Positions 50,544 to 59,987 of a stretch of DNA of 64,000 nt are shown in pieces. The translations under genes were made by a program, and so were the position numbers. The notes beneath the pieces were generated by a model, which was given only the letters and a program-made list of their open reading frames with translations, was not told the DNA's origin and ran no database searches. Source of the DNA: Prochlorococcus sp. AG-402-I21 (lineage in GTDB: Bacteria; Cyanobacteriota; Cyanobacteriia; PCC-6307; Cyanobiaceae); NCBI GenBank assembly GCA_003216955.1, contig QCHZ01000003.1, forward strand, positions 62,001 through 126,000. Reading direction: 5' to 3'. Each line of letters starts with the position of its first letter. The stretch's first letter is position 1.

Positions 50544-53306
50544 TTATTTAGTGACTGTGATAGTGTTTGAGTTATTTTTTTCAAGATTGTTTAATATAAT
50601 CTTTGCATTGCTGATCACCTCCCTTGGAACTCCAGCAAGCCTCGCAGCTTCAATTCCATAACTTTTATTGGCTCCTCCTTTGTCAACTTTATGAAGGAAT
50701 GAAAGTGAATTATTTTTATATTGCACTAGAACTTGATAATTTTCTACATTATCAATATATTCAGAAATTTTATTCAACTCATGATAATGAGTTGCGAAGA
50801 TTGAACGACATTTTATTTTCTTAGCTAAAAATTCGCTAACTGACCAAGCAATAGACAAACCATCGAAAGTAGATGTTCCTCGTCCAATTTCGTCTAACAA
50901 AACTAATGATTTTTCCGTGGCTTGATTAAGAATGAAGGCTGTTTCGATCATTTCAACCATGAAAGTTGATTGACCTGCCGCTAAATCATCCACAGCTCCA
51001 ACGCGAGTAAAAATTTGATCAGCAATTCCTAGAGTACAAGATTTGGCTGGTATCCAACTTCCGATTTGAGCCATGATTTGAAGGACACCTACTTGTCTTA
51101 AGTAACAACTTTTACCACTTGCATTTGGTCCTGAAAGGATTATTAGATCAGTCTTAGATCCAAGATCAATATCATTAGGAACAAAAAGTTTATCAACTAG
51201 AATCTGCTCAACAACAGGATGCCGGCCTTTTATAATAGATAACTTTCTTGATTTATTTTCATCTTTATTATCAACTATCTTTGGTTGAATATAGTTATTT
51301 GTAGCTGCTAATTCAGCTAGACCAGATAAAACATCTAAGAAAGCTATTGCTTTTGCAGCTTTTCTTATAATATTTGATTTCTTTCCAACAAGAATTCGAA
51401 TCTGACAAAAAATTTCATATTCAAGTTGTGATATTCGCGCTTTCAATTGGAAAATTTTGCCTTCTCTCTCTTTTAGTCCAGGTGTTACAAATCTTTCTTC
51501 ATTAGTTAAGGTTTGTCTTCTGATCCAGTGAGCTGGAACATTTATAGACTTTGCTTTGCTTACAGCTAAAAAGTATCCAAATGATCGATGATATTGAAGC
51601 TTTAAATTACTAATGTTGCTGTTTTTTCTTTCTTCTAGCTCTTGAGATTTAAGCCACAAATTATGATCATCAAGTTGATTTCTAAGTCCATCAAGTATGG
51701 GATTAATCCCATCATAAATAAGCCCACCTTCTGTAAGGCTAAGAGGAGGATTATCTATGATTTCATTGTTTATTTTCGTCGCAAGGATGATTAAGTCTTT
51801 ATCTAAATTAAGAATAGAGTCGAAATAGTTAGTTTCTTTAAATATAGGGTCATGAAGCTGCTTTTGAATTATTGGTAAACGTTTAATACCTTCAGCGATA
51901 GCAATTAAATCTCTTGCCCCCGCTTGTTGTGCCCCTGCTCTTCCTGATAGACGTTCTAAATCTCCCATAGCTCGCATTATTTTTCTCATATTTCTTCTTA
52001 ATTCTGTTGATCTGACTAATAATCCAATTACTTTCTGTCTATTCTGAATTGGATTAATATCAGTTAAAGGTTCTTCTAACCACCTTCTGATACATCTACC
52101 CCCCATTGCAGTTAATGTTTTATCAATTGCCCACAGTAATGAACCATGAAATTTTCCATTCTTTTGAGTTGAGGTAATTTCTAAATTTCGTCTTGTTTGA
52201 TTATCTATAACTAAACCAACTTGATTAATTTTTAGATGTGGAAAATCAATACAAATATTTGTCTTGATACCATTTTTAAAGCTTTCATGAATATTTGGAT
52301 GAGTTTTGTTTAAATATGAGATCAAACCTCCAACTGTTCTGATTGATAGTGAATCTGAGTGAATACCTAATCCATCAATATTATTCAAAGAATAATGATT
52401 TTTAATAGTTGTTTGTGCTTCTAATTTAGAAAATGATGTTTGATTAAACTCCGTTATATCTATTAATCCTTCATGCCAGGTCTTATTTGAAATTGATTTT
52501 TGTTCTGATATAACTTCAGCTGCTTTTAGTTTAATTAATTCTTGACGTAAATTATTAATTTCTTGGCCTTCTTGCACAAGAAACTCACCGGTGCTGACAT
52601 CTATTTTTGCTAAAGACCAGTTAATGATGCCTGGTGTAGAGTTTGTTTCTAGTAACACACAAGCTAGCCAATTATTTTGTTTAGCTCTTAACATCCCTTC
52701 TTCCAGAATCGTTCCAGGAGTTATTAATCGAGTTATTGCTCTTTTGATTAATTTTTTGCCTTTTGAGGGAGCAGCTTCCAGTTGGTCACAGATAGCAATT
52801 GATAAGCCTTTTTTTATGAGCTCTGTGCAATAACGATCACATGCATGGTGAGGTATTCCAGCCATTGGCACTTTGCCAATTTTTTTACCGCCTTCTTTGC
52901 TTGTGAGTGTGATTTCTAGAAGATTTGATAGTGATATTGCATCCTCAAAAAAACATTCGAAGAAATCTCCAAGCCTATAAAGCAGAACACGTTCGGGATT
53001 TTCTATTTTTAATTCGACGTAATGTTTGAGTGCAGGAGTGAGATCATCAATTTGTGGCAAACTGTGATGTGACCATTTGGGTTCTTCAATTTCCGCATGA
53101 CAAAACTTGTCTAGATCAATGATTTGATTTTGATCTTTAGACATCTTTTTGATACGAGGTCTCAATAAAGCATCATCTTTTAGTTGTTGATTTGAAAGAT
53201 TTTCTTTAGATGGTTTGGGATTATCAAGTTGTTTAGCTTCGTTGATATTGCTCTTCTCATTTCCTGCAAATAGACTGCCTTGTATAGGTTTTTGGCTGGC
53301 AGCCAT
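50544..53306 (-). CDS. mutS: DNA mismatch repair protein MutS with N-terminal extension
   Basis: Mismatch-recognition ATPase. The 920 residues have the mismatch-binding Phe-x-Glu motif at 115-117 (GDFFECFF), connector and clamp domains, Walker A GPNASGKSCYLRQ near 725, DEIGRGTSTFDGL and ATHYHEL. The motif sits about 79 residues later than in E. coli MutS, because of an N-terminal extension that contains QGSLF (9-13), a match to the beta-clamp-binding pattern QxxLF. I saw no such motif at its C-terminus (end NNSNTITVTK). No mutL is in the window. Confidence 0.97.
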   Translation of the reverse strand: MAASQKPIQGSLFAGNEKSNINEAKQLDNPKPSKENLSNQQLKDDALLRPRIKKMSKDQNQIIDLDKFCHAEIEEPKWSHHSLPQIDDLTPALKHYVELKIENPERVLLYRLGDFFECFFEDAISLSNLLEITLTSKEGGKKIGKVPMAGIPHHACDRYCTELIKKGLSIAICDQLEAAPSKGKKLIKRAITRLITPGTILEEGMLRAKQNNWLACVLLETNSTPGIINWSLAKIDVSTGEFLVQEGQEINNLRQELIKLKAAEVISEQKSISNKTWHEGLIDITEFNQTSFSKLEAQTTIKNHYSLNNIDGLGIHSDSLSIRTVGGLISYLNKTHPNIHESFKNGIKTNICIDFPHLKINQVGLVIDNQTRRNLEITSTQKNGKFHGSLLWAIDKTLTAMGGRCIRRWLEEPLTDINPIQNRQKVIGLLVRSTELRRNMRKIMRAMGDLERLSGRAGAQQAGARDLIAIAEGIKRLPIIQKQLHDPIFKETNYFDSILNLDKDLIILATKINNEIIDNPPLSLTEGGLIYDGINPILDGLRNQLDDHNLWLKSQELEERKNSNISNLKLQYHRSFGYFLAVSKAKSINVPAHWIRRQTLTNEERFVTPGLKEREGKIFQLKARISQLEYEIFCQIRILVGKKSNIIRKAAKAIAFLDVLSGLAELAATNNYIQPKIVDNKDENKSRKLSIIKGRHPVVEQILVDKLFVPNDIDLGSKTDLIILSGPNASGKSCYLRQVGVLQIMAQIGSWIPAKSCTLGIADQIFTRVGAVDDLAAGQSTFMVEMIETAFILNQATEKSLVLLDEIGRGTSTFDGLSIAWSVSEFLAKKIKCRSIFATHYHELNKISEYIDNVENYQVLVQYKNNSLSFLHKVDKGGANKSYGIEAARLAGVPREVISNAKIILNNLEKNNSNTITVTK

Positions 53307-53456
53307 TTAATTTCTCATTAATCAATTAATGCATATTAGAAGAATTAATTTTTTTTGCATGTGAAGCCTCGCTACAAATATGTACAGGAACACGTTAAAA
53401 AAACACTTACATGGGAGAATTATTGAATATTGAGAAATTTTTCTGCAGCTTCAACT

Positions 53457-53672
53457 ATGCTTGCTATTAATTCAATCGTAGCGAACGCACTTTTGTTCTC
53501 CTCATTGCTTTTGGTGATTGGTGTTCCTGTGTTCTACATGACCCAAACCAATCCTGAGGATAATCGCAATCCCAACATTAAAAAGATTGAGATTCTTGCT
53601 GGTGTATGGTTCCATTTGGTATTGCTTCAAGCTTTAGTTGGCGAATACATTACTCATCAGATGAGTGTGTAA
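53457..53672 (+). CDS. psbZ: Photosystem II protein PsbZ-like
   Basis: A small two-helix thylakoid protein. From the ATG at 53457 it has 71 residues: helix one ANALLFSSLLLVIGVPVFYM, a polar lumenal or stromal loop (NPEDNRNPNIKKIE), and helix two GVWFHLVLLQALVGEYI. The VGVP-x-x-Y pattern and the GVWFxLVLL end match PsbZ (Ycf9), which stabilises PSII-LHC contacts. A TTG at 53430 would add nine residues. ribH follows after 107 bases. Divergent from mutS. Confidence 0.82.
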   Translation: MLAINSIVANALLFSSLLLVIGVPVFYMTQTNPEDNRNPNIKKIEILAGVWFHLVLLQALVGEYITHQMSV

Positions 53673-53779
53673 GAAAATAAGTATTTGGCGAGAATTATCT
53701 ATATAGATGAATTTTTGATTTAATGTTTTAAATTTACTCGAAAGAGGTTACTGTTAGTTTGTACTAATAGCCTTAAGAA

Positions 53780-54256
53780 ATGGCGACTATAGAAGGTACC
53801 TTTGAAAATTCATCATCATTAAAAGTAGCTATTGTTGTAGCTAGATTTAATGATTTAATCACAAATAAGCTCTTAAGCGGATGTTTGGATTGTTTATCAA
53901 GGCATGGTATTGATGTGTCCGAGTCAAGTAACCAATTAGATATTGCTTGGGTTCCAGGTTCATTTGAGTTGCCAATAATTTCACAGCAACTTGCCAGGCA
54001 GGGTAAATATGAAGTTGTAATAACTTTGGGAGCAGTGATTCGGGGAGATACTCCGCATTTTGACGTTGTTGTGTCTGAGGCGAGTAAAGGTATAGCAACT
54101 GTCTCTAGAGACACAGGAGTACCAATTATCTTTGGGGTTTTAACTACCGATACTATGCAACAAGCACTAGAAAGAGCTGGAATTAAAAACAATTTGGGGT
54201 GGAGCTATGCTTTGCAAGCATTAGAGATGGGTTCTTTGATGAAGGCATTGAGTTAA
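53780..54256 (+). CDS. ribH: 6,7-dimethyl-8-ribityllumazine synthase
   Basis: Penultimate step of riboflavin synthesis, forming an icosahedral shell. The 158 residues have [17 protein letters not shown], the substrate loop [16 protein letters not shown] and [14 protein letters not shown] with the conserved His, and [12 protein letters not shown] at the end. Complete family length. Confidence 0.97.
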   Translation: MATIEGTFENSSSLKVAIVVARFNDLITNKLLSGCLDCLSRHGIDVSESSNQLDIAWVPGSFELPIISQQLARQGKYEVVITLGAVIRGDTPHFDVVVSEASKGIATVSRDTGVPIIFGVLTTDTMQQALERAGIKNNLGWSYALQALEMGSLMKALS

Positions 54257-54332
54257 ATTATCTTCTCAATTGACTAAATGATTTGACCACAACACCTCTT
54301 TTAAGGCATGCTGATTTGGTAGACCGACCTAT

Positions 54333-54404
54333 GCGGATGTAGCTCAGTGGTAGAGCATCTCCTTGCCAAGGAGAATGTCGAGAGTTCGAATCTCTTCATC
54401 CGCT
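54333..54404 (+). tRNA. tRNA-Gly (anticodon GCC)
   Basis: A 72-base cloverleaf. Acceptor GCGGATG pairs with CATCCGC with discriminator T, D-arm GCTCAGTGGTAGAGC, anticodon stem TCTCC/GGAGA with loop TTGCCAA (anticodon GCC at 54365-54367), T-loop AGTTCGAATCT. CCA not encoded. Last core gene before ycf52 and the surface-polysaccharide locus. Confidence 0.97.
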
Positions 54405-54468
54405 TATTTATAAATTTTATTCTGAACTACTAAATATATTTAGAATGTTTAATAGCTTGTCTAACTAA

Positions 54469-54963
54469 TTAAATGTTTTTTACATGGTTAATATTGAGAA
54501 TATCAATAGTTTTATCGTAAATCATTAACATTTGATCAGATGCATTTCTAAAACCAATTTTTTCATAAAAGCTTTCACAATGTGTAGTCATAATATATAT
54601 TCTCTGGACATTTGATATCAAAGGATTTGTTAGGAGCTTATGCACTATTTTTTTACCTAAACCTAAATTTTGAAAATCTTTTTCTATAATAATGTCCCAC
54701 AAAACAGCTCTAAAAATTTCATCAGTATTTGCACGTCCAAAACCAATTAATTTGTCTTGAGACCAGAGACTAATTACCACTGAACTTCTAGCTAACATTG
54801 TTTTTAAATCTCTTACATCCCTTTCTTGTGCCCAACTTGAGTTTTTTGTTAACAGGTTTTGTAGTTGTTCAAGTCCCCGAGATGGCTTGTAATTTGGTCC
54901 AAGACCAAAAATTCTTAATCCCGGCGCGCCTTTGAAATGTTCAAGAATATTGATATCGTCCAT
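54469..54963 (-). CDS. Ycf52-like GNAT acetyltransferase
   Basis: A 164-residue N-acetyltransferase. The family blocks are LARSSVVISLWSQDKLIGFGRA and FRAVLWDIIIEKDFQNLGLGKKIV (acetyl-CoA pyrophosphate loop near residues 97-105), then IYIMTTHCESFYEKIGF. The FRAVLWD pattern matches cyanobacterial/plastid Ycf52. Substrate is unknown. It is convergent to tRNA-Gly and lies 154 bases from the methyltransferase. Confidence 0.82.
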   Translation of the reverse strand: MDDINILEHFKGAPGLRIFGLGPNYKPSRGLEQLQNLLTKNSSWAQERDVRDLKTMLARSSVVISLWSQDKLIGFGRANTDEIFRAVLWDIIIEKDFQNLGLGKKIVHKLLTNPLISNVQRIYIMTTHCESFYEKIGFRNASDQMLMIYDKTIDILNINHVKNI

Positions 54964-54994
54964 TTTTTAATAATGTTAATGGTGAGTGGGTTTG

Positions 54995-55000
54995 TATAAT
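54995..55000 (+). promoter_or_regulatory. Candidate -10 box for the methyltransferase-glycosyltransferase unit
   Basis: TATAAT lies about 118 bases before the methyltransferase ATG in the divergent gap. No clear -35. It would drive the two-gene polysaccharide unit, by position only. Confidence 0.3.
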
Positions 55001-55117
55001 AATTTTGAACCAAACATATACATTATAAATTTAATGGAATTTTAAAATCAAGCATGGTGAAAGTTTTTTTATTTTTTTGATTTGATTTCATCTAGAGATC
55101 TGAATTACTTGTTTATT

Positions 55118-56329
55118 ATGAAATCTGACTTTTATTATAAATTTGAAAATAGATTTCGTGGAGATGAAGACTCAATTCTTAAAGGCTTGTCCATATACGA
55201 TTCCTTGATTAATCAAGTTATTAGAGAAATATCTAATCCTAAAATTTTGGATGTAGGTTGTGGGAGAGGAGAATTTCTTCAAAAATGGCAAAAATATATT
55301 CCAAATGTTATTGGTATAGAAAATGATGCTAAAATGGCGAAAATTAGTAGATCAAAAGGCCTTGAAGTTATAGAAGATAATGCAATTAATTCTTTACAAC
55401 GATTGTCAGATAAATCTATATCTATAATTACTATCTTCCATATGGTTGAGCATATTGAATACGATCAACTATTTCAACTTTTGTCTGAATGCTCACGAGC
55501 TCTACAAGATGAAGGAATAATGATAATTGAGACACCTAGTATTGATAATTTGATTGTTTCAACAAAGAATTTCTATATTGATTATTCCCATAAAACACAT
55601 ATTAACCCTGATTCTTTTGCATTCATGATTGAGAATCTTGGCTTCGATAAAGTAAAGCATTATTTTCTTCGAGGTGGACCCTTAGAAGATACTGAACATA
55701 ATAAATTAACTAGACTCTTAAATGGTGTTGCTCAAGATTTATCATTTGTAGCAACTAAAAGTCAATTAATGAGTAATAATTTATTTGGTAAACATAGGGA
55801 ATGGGAGTCTGAACTAAGCGTTGGAATTACAACCATGAAAGCGGCTATAGAATTTGATCTTGCTAATGTTAAAGAATATAAATTATTGGAAGATAGAATT
55901 TCTTTACAACAGAATTCTATAAAACAGCAAGGCAAATTACTAGATGATATTAATCAAGAACTTAGATATTTTCTTAAAGTTCTAAAATATTTTAATAGAT
56001 CTATTAAACTCTCTTTAAAGTTGATAAAATTTTTTCTTCGTCTCTCTATAAATATATTAACAAAAGTCTTTAACTTTTTATTGAAGTTTCCTTTCTGTAA
56101 AAATATTTTGCTATCAAAGCCAATAAAAATATATATATTATTTATTCTAGATCTATTTCCAAAAAAATTAAAATCGATAATTATTGATAATATAAACAAA
56201 AAAATCGATAAAGTTTTAAAAATCGATTTAACTTCATCTTATAATAATAACAATTTAATTTCTCATTATGAAAGTTCTGATACAGCCAAAGATATTTATC
56301 AAAAGTTAATTAAGAATATTAAAAATTAA
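55118..56329 (+). CDS. SAM methyltransferase with coiled-coil and amphipathic tail
   Basis: From the ATG at 55118 it is 403 residues. Residues 40-230 are a class I SAM methyltransferase: ILDVGCGRGEF (43-53) is motif I, VIGIEND the acidic ribose contact, and HMVEHIE (108-114) the post-core. Residues about 240-285 are Lys/Glu/Gln-rich and predicted by eye to be a coiled coil, then 285-355 is basic and hydrophobic (RSIKLSLKLIKFFLRLSINIL), fit for membrane binding. This order (MTase, coil, amphipathic helices) resembles WbdD chain terminators minus their kinase. A TTG at 55082 would add 12 residues. The GT fusion starts four bases later. Confidence 0.82.
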   Translation: MKSDFYYKFENRFRGDEDSILKGLSIYDSLINQVIREISNPKILDVGCGRGEFLQKWQKYIPNVIGIENDAKMAKISRSKGLEVIEDNAINSLQRLSDKSISIITIFHMVEHIEYDQLFQLLSECSRALQDEGIMIIETPSIDNLIVSTKNFYIDYSHKTHINPDSFAFMIENLGFDKVKHYFLRGGPLEDTEHNKLTRLLNGVAQDLSFVATKSQLMSNNLFGKHREWESELSVGITTMKAAIEFDLANVKEYKLLEDRISLQQNSIKQQGKLLDDINQELRYFLKVLKYFNRSIKLSLKLIKFFLRLSINILTKVFNFLLKFPFCKNILLSKPIKIYILFILDLFPKKLKSIIIDNINKKIDKVLKIDLTSSYNNNNLISHYESSDTAKDIYQKLIKNIKN

Positions 56330-56333
56330 TATA

Positions 56334-59300
56334 ATGAGAATAGCTATTGATTTACAAGGATTGCAAAGTGATGGTAGTAGAAAGAGAGGTATTGGCAGAT
56401 ACTCTTTTGAAATAGTTAGGAACTTATTGAATGATCATGATACTAATGAATATGTTCTAGTTGCAAATTCTGCATTAAACGATGTTCGTGAGGAATTTCG
56501 TTCACATTTGAATAAATCTCAAAATATATCTTATATAAGTTGGTATTCTCCAACTCCTTTAAGTTTTATTAGTCATAAAGAAATTAATATAGAGTTAGGA
56601 AAATCTTTAAGATCATACACCTTTAATTGCCTGCATGCAGATATAATTATTGTCACAAGTTTTCTTGAAGGATTTTCAGATAATTCTCTAACTGAATTTG
56701 ACCATCAATTGTTAGAAACCCCTGTAATATCAATATTCTATGATTTAATTCCTTTATTAAATCCAGATTTATATTTAAACCTAAATCCAGAATTTTCAAA
56801 TTATTACTTTGCAAAATTAGAACTTTTAAAAAATTTTGATGCTTTATTGGCTATATCTAAATCATCTTCAGAAGAAGCTTTAAAATATTTAAATATAGAC
56901 GACTCTAAGATTTATAATATATCTTCTGCTTGTGATACGACACTATTTAATTCTAATACAAATATTAACCATAATCTTCATGATTTTTTTGATAGTACTT
57001 CCCCATTTTTGTTGTATTCTGGCGCAGGCGATCCTAGAAAAAATATCAAGAATTTGTTAAAAGCTTTTTCTGTATTGCCTACTGAAGTTAAAACAAAATA
57101 TCATTTAGTTTTAGTAGGTAAACTTTTACCTGAGGAGCTAATAATTATTAATGATTTGATCCAATCCTTAGATATTGTAGAAGATTATGTTCATATCCTT
57201 GGATACGTTTCAGATATTGATCTAGTCGCTTTGTATAGACAATGTTTCTTATTTATTTTTCCTTCTTTGCATGAAGGATTTGGACTTCCTGTCCTTGAGG
57301 CTATGAGCTGTGGTGCACCAGTTATAGGATCCTTTTCAACAAGTATTCCTGAGATAATTTGTAGAAAAGATGCCATGTTCGACCCAAATGATCCTGAGAA
57401 GATTAGAGACTTAATTCTTAAAGCAATTCAAGATGAGAAGTATCTTTATGATTTGAAGTCCAATTCCACGAAGCAAAGTGCAAAATTTTCATGGTCAAAT
57501 ACTGTCAACAATTTATTAAATGCTTGTACTATCATAATGAATGACAATTTAAAAGTTTCTGTCAATCAAGAATGGAAAATTATTCAAAAAACAAATAGCA
57601 ACTTTTTAGATAAACTCATTAATAAAATACAAATTATAATTAAAGATAAAGAAGATTACCAATTAATAAAAATTATATCCTCTTCAATAGACAAGATTAA
57701 TTTTGGCTTGAGTTCTTATTTAAGAAGAATATCACTTAGAAAAAATATCGATTCTTGGAAAGTTGAAGGTCCTTTTGACTCAAATTATAGTCTTGCAATC
57801 TTAAATAGATCATTTGTTTCTTCTATGGAAGATAAAGTTAATGATGTATCTATTCATATAACTGAAGGAGGAGGAGATTACAATGTAGATACATATTTTT
57901 TAAGTAAATTTTCGAATCTTTATTCTAAGTATCTAAAAAAAAATAATACAGAAATATCAGATGTCATTAGTCGCAATTTATATCCCCCACGTGTTTCTGA
58001 TCTTAATGCAAGGATTAATTTATTACACGCTTATGGTTGGGAAGAATCAGAGTTTCCAAAAAAATGGATTAATGATTTTAATATGTATCTTCAAGGAATA
58101 ACTGTCATGTCTACACAAGTAAAAAAAATATTAATAGATAATGGTGTTCATATACCAATTCAAGTTTGTGGTTTAGGTGTCAATCATTTAGAAACAAATC
58201 CTAGTTTTTCTAACTTAAGGATTAAGACAAAAAAATATAAATTCCTTCATATCTCTTCCTGTTTTCCTCGTAAAGGCATTGATATTTTATTGCAAGCATA
58301 CTTTGAAAAATTTACTAAATATGATGATGTTACATTGATTATAAAGACTTTTCAGAATCAACATAACAATGTCGAAGATTTAGTTAATACATTAAATAAA
58401 AATAATGCTCTGGCTCCAGATGTTCTCATTTTGAAAGATGATTTTAATGATATGGAAATGAGTTATTTATACTCTATTAGTGACGTTTTAGTAGCCCCAA
58501 GTCGAGGTGAAGGATTTGGATTGCCCATCGCTGAGGCAATGTATTTTAGAGTTCCTGTTATAACTACTGGCTGGGGCGGTCAATTAGATTTTTGTAATCA
58601 ATCTAATAGCTTTTTGATAGATTTTGTGTTTGTAAAATCACAATCTCATTTTGATTTAGATCTCTCTTATTGGGCAGAACCCTCCAGAAAACATTTAGCA
58701 GAGCTAATGTTTTCAATATATAAATCGGATCCTACTTATACCAGAAATAAAATAGATTTAGCACAACAATCAATCTCTAATTTCTCATGGAGCAAAGTTG
58801 CTAAAAAAAATATTTCATTTGCAAAAGAGTTGAACGAGATTTCCTCCGACTTTACTCAAAAATACGGTTGGGTAAGTTCATGGAATAGTAAATGTGGAAT
58901 AGCGTCATATTCCAAGCATCTGATAGATCATATTGAGCATGAAGTTATTGTTTTCTCTCCAGAATCAGAGCAAAAACTTCTACAGAAAAGCACCAATGTT
59001 ATTCCTTGCTGGAAATTAGATTCTTCAGAGGAAGACAACTTTGATCCTATTCTCACTAATATAAGAAAATTATCTATTTCTACACTTGTAGTCCAATTCA
59101 ACTATGGTTTTTTTGATTTTCCTAATTTTCAAAAGTTTTTAATTAATGCTTTAGCATTAGATATCAACATTGTTATTTTCTTTCATTCAACTCAAGATCC
59201 TATTAATAGTGAGTTAAAGAAATTAATTTCTATAGTTGATGTATTAAAAAAAGTAGATCGTATATTTGTTCATACTATATCTGATCTCAACCGTTTAAAG

Positions 59301-59987
59301 AAAATAGGTTTATTAGAGAATGTAATGTTATTTCCACATGGAATTCTTGAATATAAATCTATCAATTCTAATCTTAAAAAATTAAATTTTTTTGGTATTA
59401 CTAATCATAGAAGAATTGCCTCATTTGGCTTCTTGTTACCACATAAGGGTATCTTGGAACTGATAGAAGCAATTAATATTTTGAGGAACCAGAATTTCTT
59501 AGTTAAGTTGAACTTGATAAATGCAATGTATAGTGATAATTATAAATTTTTTTATGATGAGGTTGTGGAATTAATTTCATCACTCAATCTTAATAAATTA
59601 GTTAGCCTAAATATTAATTATTTAAGTGATGAAGATTCTTTAAATGCATTAGCTAAGAATGATTTAATTGTTTTTCCATATCAAACAACTCAAGAATCAT
59701 CGAGTGCATCTGTAAGGCATGGTTTGGCTACAGGGAGACCTGTTTTAGTAACACCATTAGATATATTTGAAGATGTTTCAGACCTTGTAAATATGACATC
59801 AGGTCTATCATCTCAAGATATAGCTAATAGTATAAGAAACTGGTATCAATTGACTTCTAATCAAAGCGATGAAAAAGATCACAATAAGAGGATGCAAATT
59901 ATTAATGAGCGTGGTTTCTCAAAATTAGCTCAACGCTTTAATTCCATAATTAAAGCTCTGTATGTCAATAAATTTCATTCAATCTAG
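56334..59987 (+). CDS. Triple GT-B glycosyltransferase fusion (1217 aa)
   Basis: Three family-4-type GT-B units in one chain. Unit 1 (about 1-400) starts MRIAIDLQGLQSDGSRKRGIGR and has E-x7-E at Glu314/Glu322 (HEGFGLPVLEAMSCGAPV). Unit 2 (about 510-835) has it at Glu726/Glu734 (SRGEGFGLPIAEAMYFRVPV). Unit 3 (about 842-1217) begins KYGWVSSWNSKCGIASYSKHL; its equivalent is ESSSASVRHGLATGRP, with Glu1121 but His1129 in place of the second Glu, so it may be altered or inactive. It is very AT-rich. No membrane span. It pairs with the upstream methyltransferase and likely builds a surface glycan from nucleotide sugars. Its end overlaps the next gene by 23 bases tail to tail. Confidence 0.87.
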   Translation: MRIAIDLQGLQSDGSRKRGIGRYSFEIVRNLLNDHDTNEYVLVANSALNDVREEFRSHLNKSQNISYISWYSPTPLSFISHKEINIELGKSLRSYTFNCLHADIIIVTSFLEGFSDNSLTEFDHQLLETPVISIFYDLIPLLNPDLYLNLNPEFSNYYFAKLELLKNFDALLAISKSSSEEALKYLNIDDSKIYNISSACDTTLFNSNTNINHNLHDFFDSTSPFLLYSGAGDPRKNIKNLLKAFSVLPTEVKTKYHLVLVGKLLPEELIIINDLIQSLDIVEDYVHILGYVSDIDLVALYRQCFLFIFPSLHEGFGLPVLEAMSCGAPVIGSFSTSIPEIICRKDAMFDPNDPEKIRDLILKAIQDEKYLYDLKSNSTKQSAKFSWSNTVNNLLNACTIIMNDNLKVSVNQEWKIIQKTNSNFLDKLINKIQIIIKDKEDYQLIKIISSSIDKINFGLSSYLRRISLRKNIDSWKVEGPFDSNYSLAILNRSFVSSMEDKVNDVSIHITEGGGDYNVDTYFLSKFSNLYSKYLKKNNTEISDVISRNLYPPRVSDLNARINLLHAYGWEESEFPKKWINDFNMYLQGITVMSTQVKKILIDNGVHIPIQVCGLGVNHLETNPSFSNLRIKTKKYKFLHISSCFPRKGIDILLQAYFEKFTKYDDVTLIIKTFQNQHNNVEDLVNTLNKNNALAPDVLILKDDFNDMEMSYLYSISDVLVAPSRGEGFGLPIAEAMYFRVPVITTGWGGQLDFCNQSNSFLIDFVFVKSQSHFDLDLSYWAEPSRKHLAELMFSIYKSDPTYTRNKIDLAQQSISNFSWSKVAKKNISFAKELNEISSDFTQKYGWVSSWNSKCGIASYSKHLIDHIEHEVIVFSPESEQKLLQKSTNVIPCWKLDSSEEDNFDPILTNIRKLSISTLVVQFNYGFFDFPNFQKFLINALALDINIVIFFHSTQDPINSELKKLISIVDVLKKVDRIFVHTISDLNRLKKIGLLENVMLFPHGILEYKSINSNLKKLNFFGITNHRRIASFGFLLPHKGILELIEAINILRNQNFLVKLNLINAMYSDNYKFFYDEVVELISSLNLNKLVSLNINYLSDEDSLNALAKNDLIVFPYQTTQESSSASVRHGLATGRPVLVTPLDIFEDVSDLVNMTSGLSSQDIANSIRNWYQLTSNQSDEKDHNKRMQIINERGFSKLAQRFNSIIKALYVNKFHSI

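Noticed and set aside
54333-54404. tRNA-Gly as an att site with a direct repeat
   Set aside because: No second copy of the tRNA 3' end was found within the window and no integrase gene is present.
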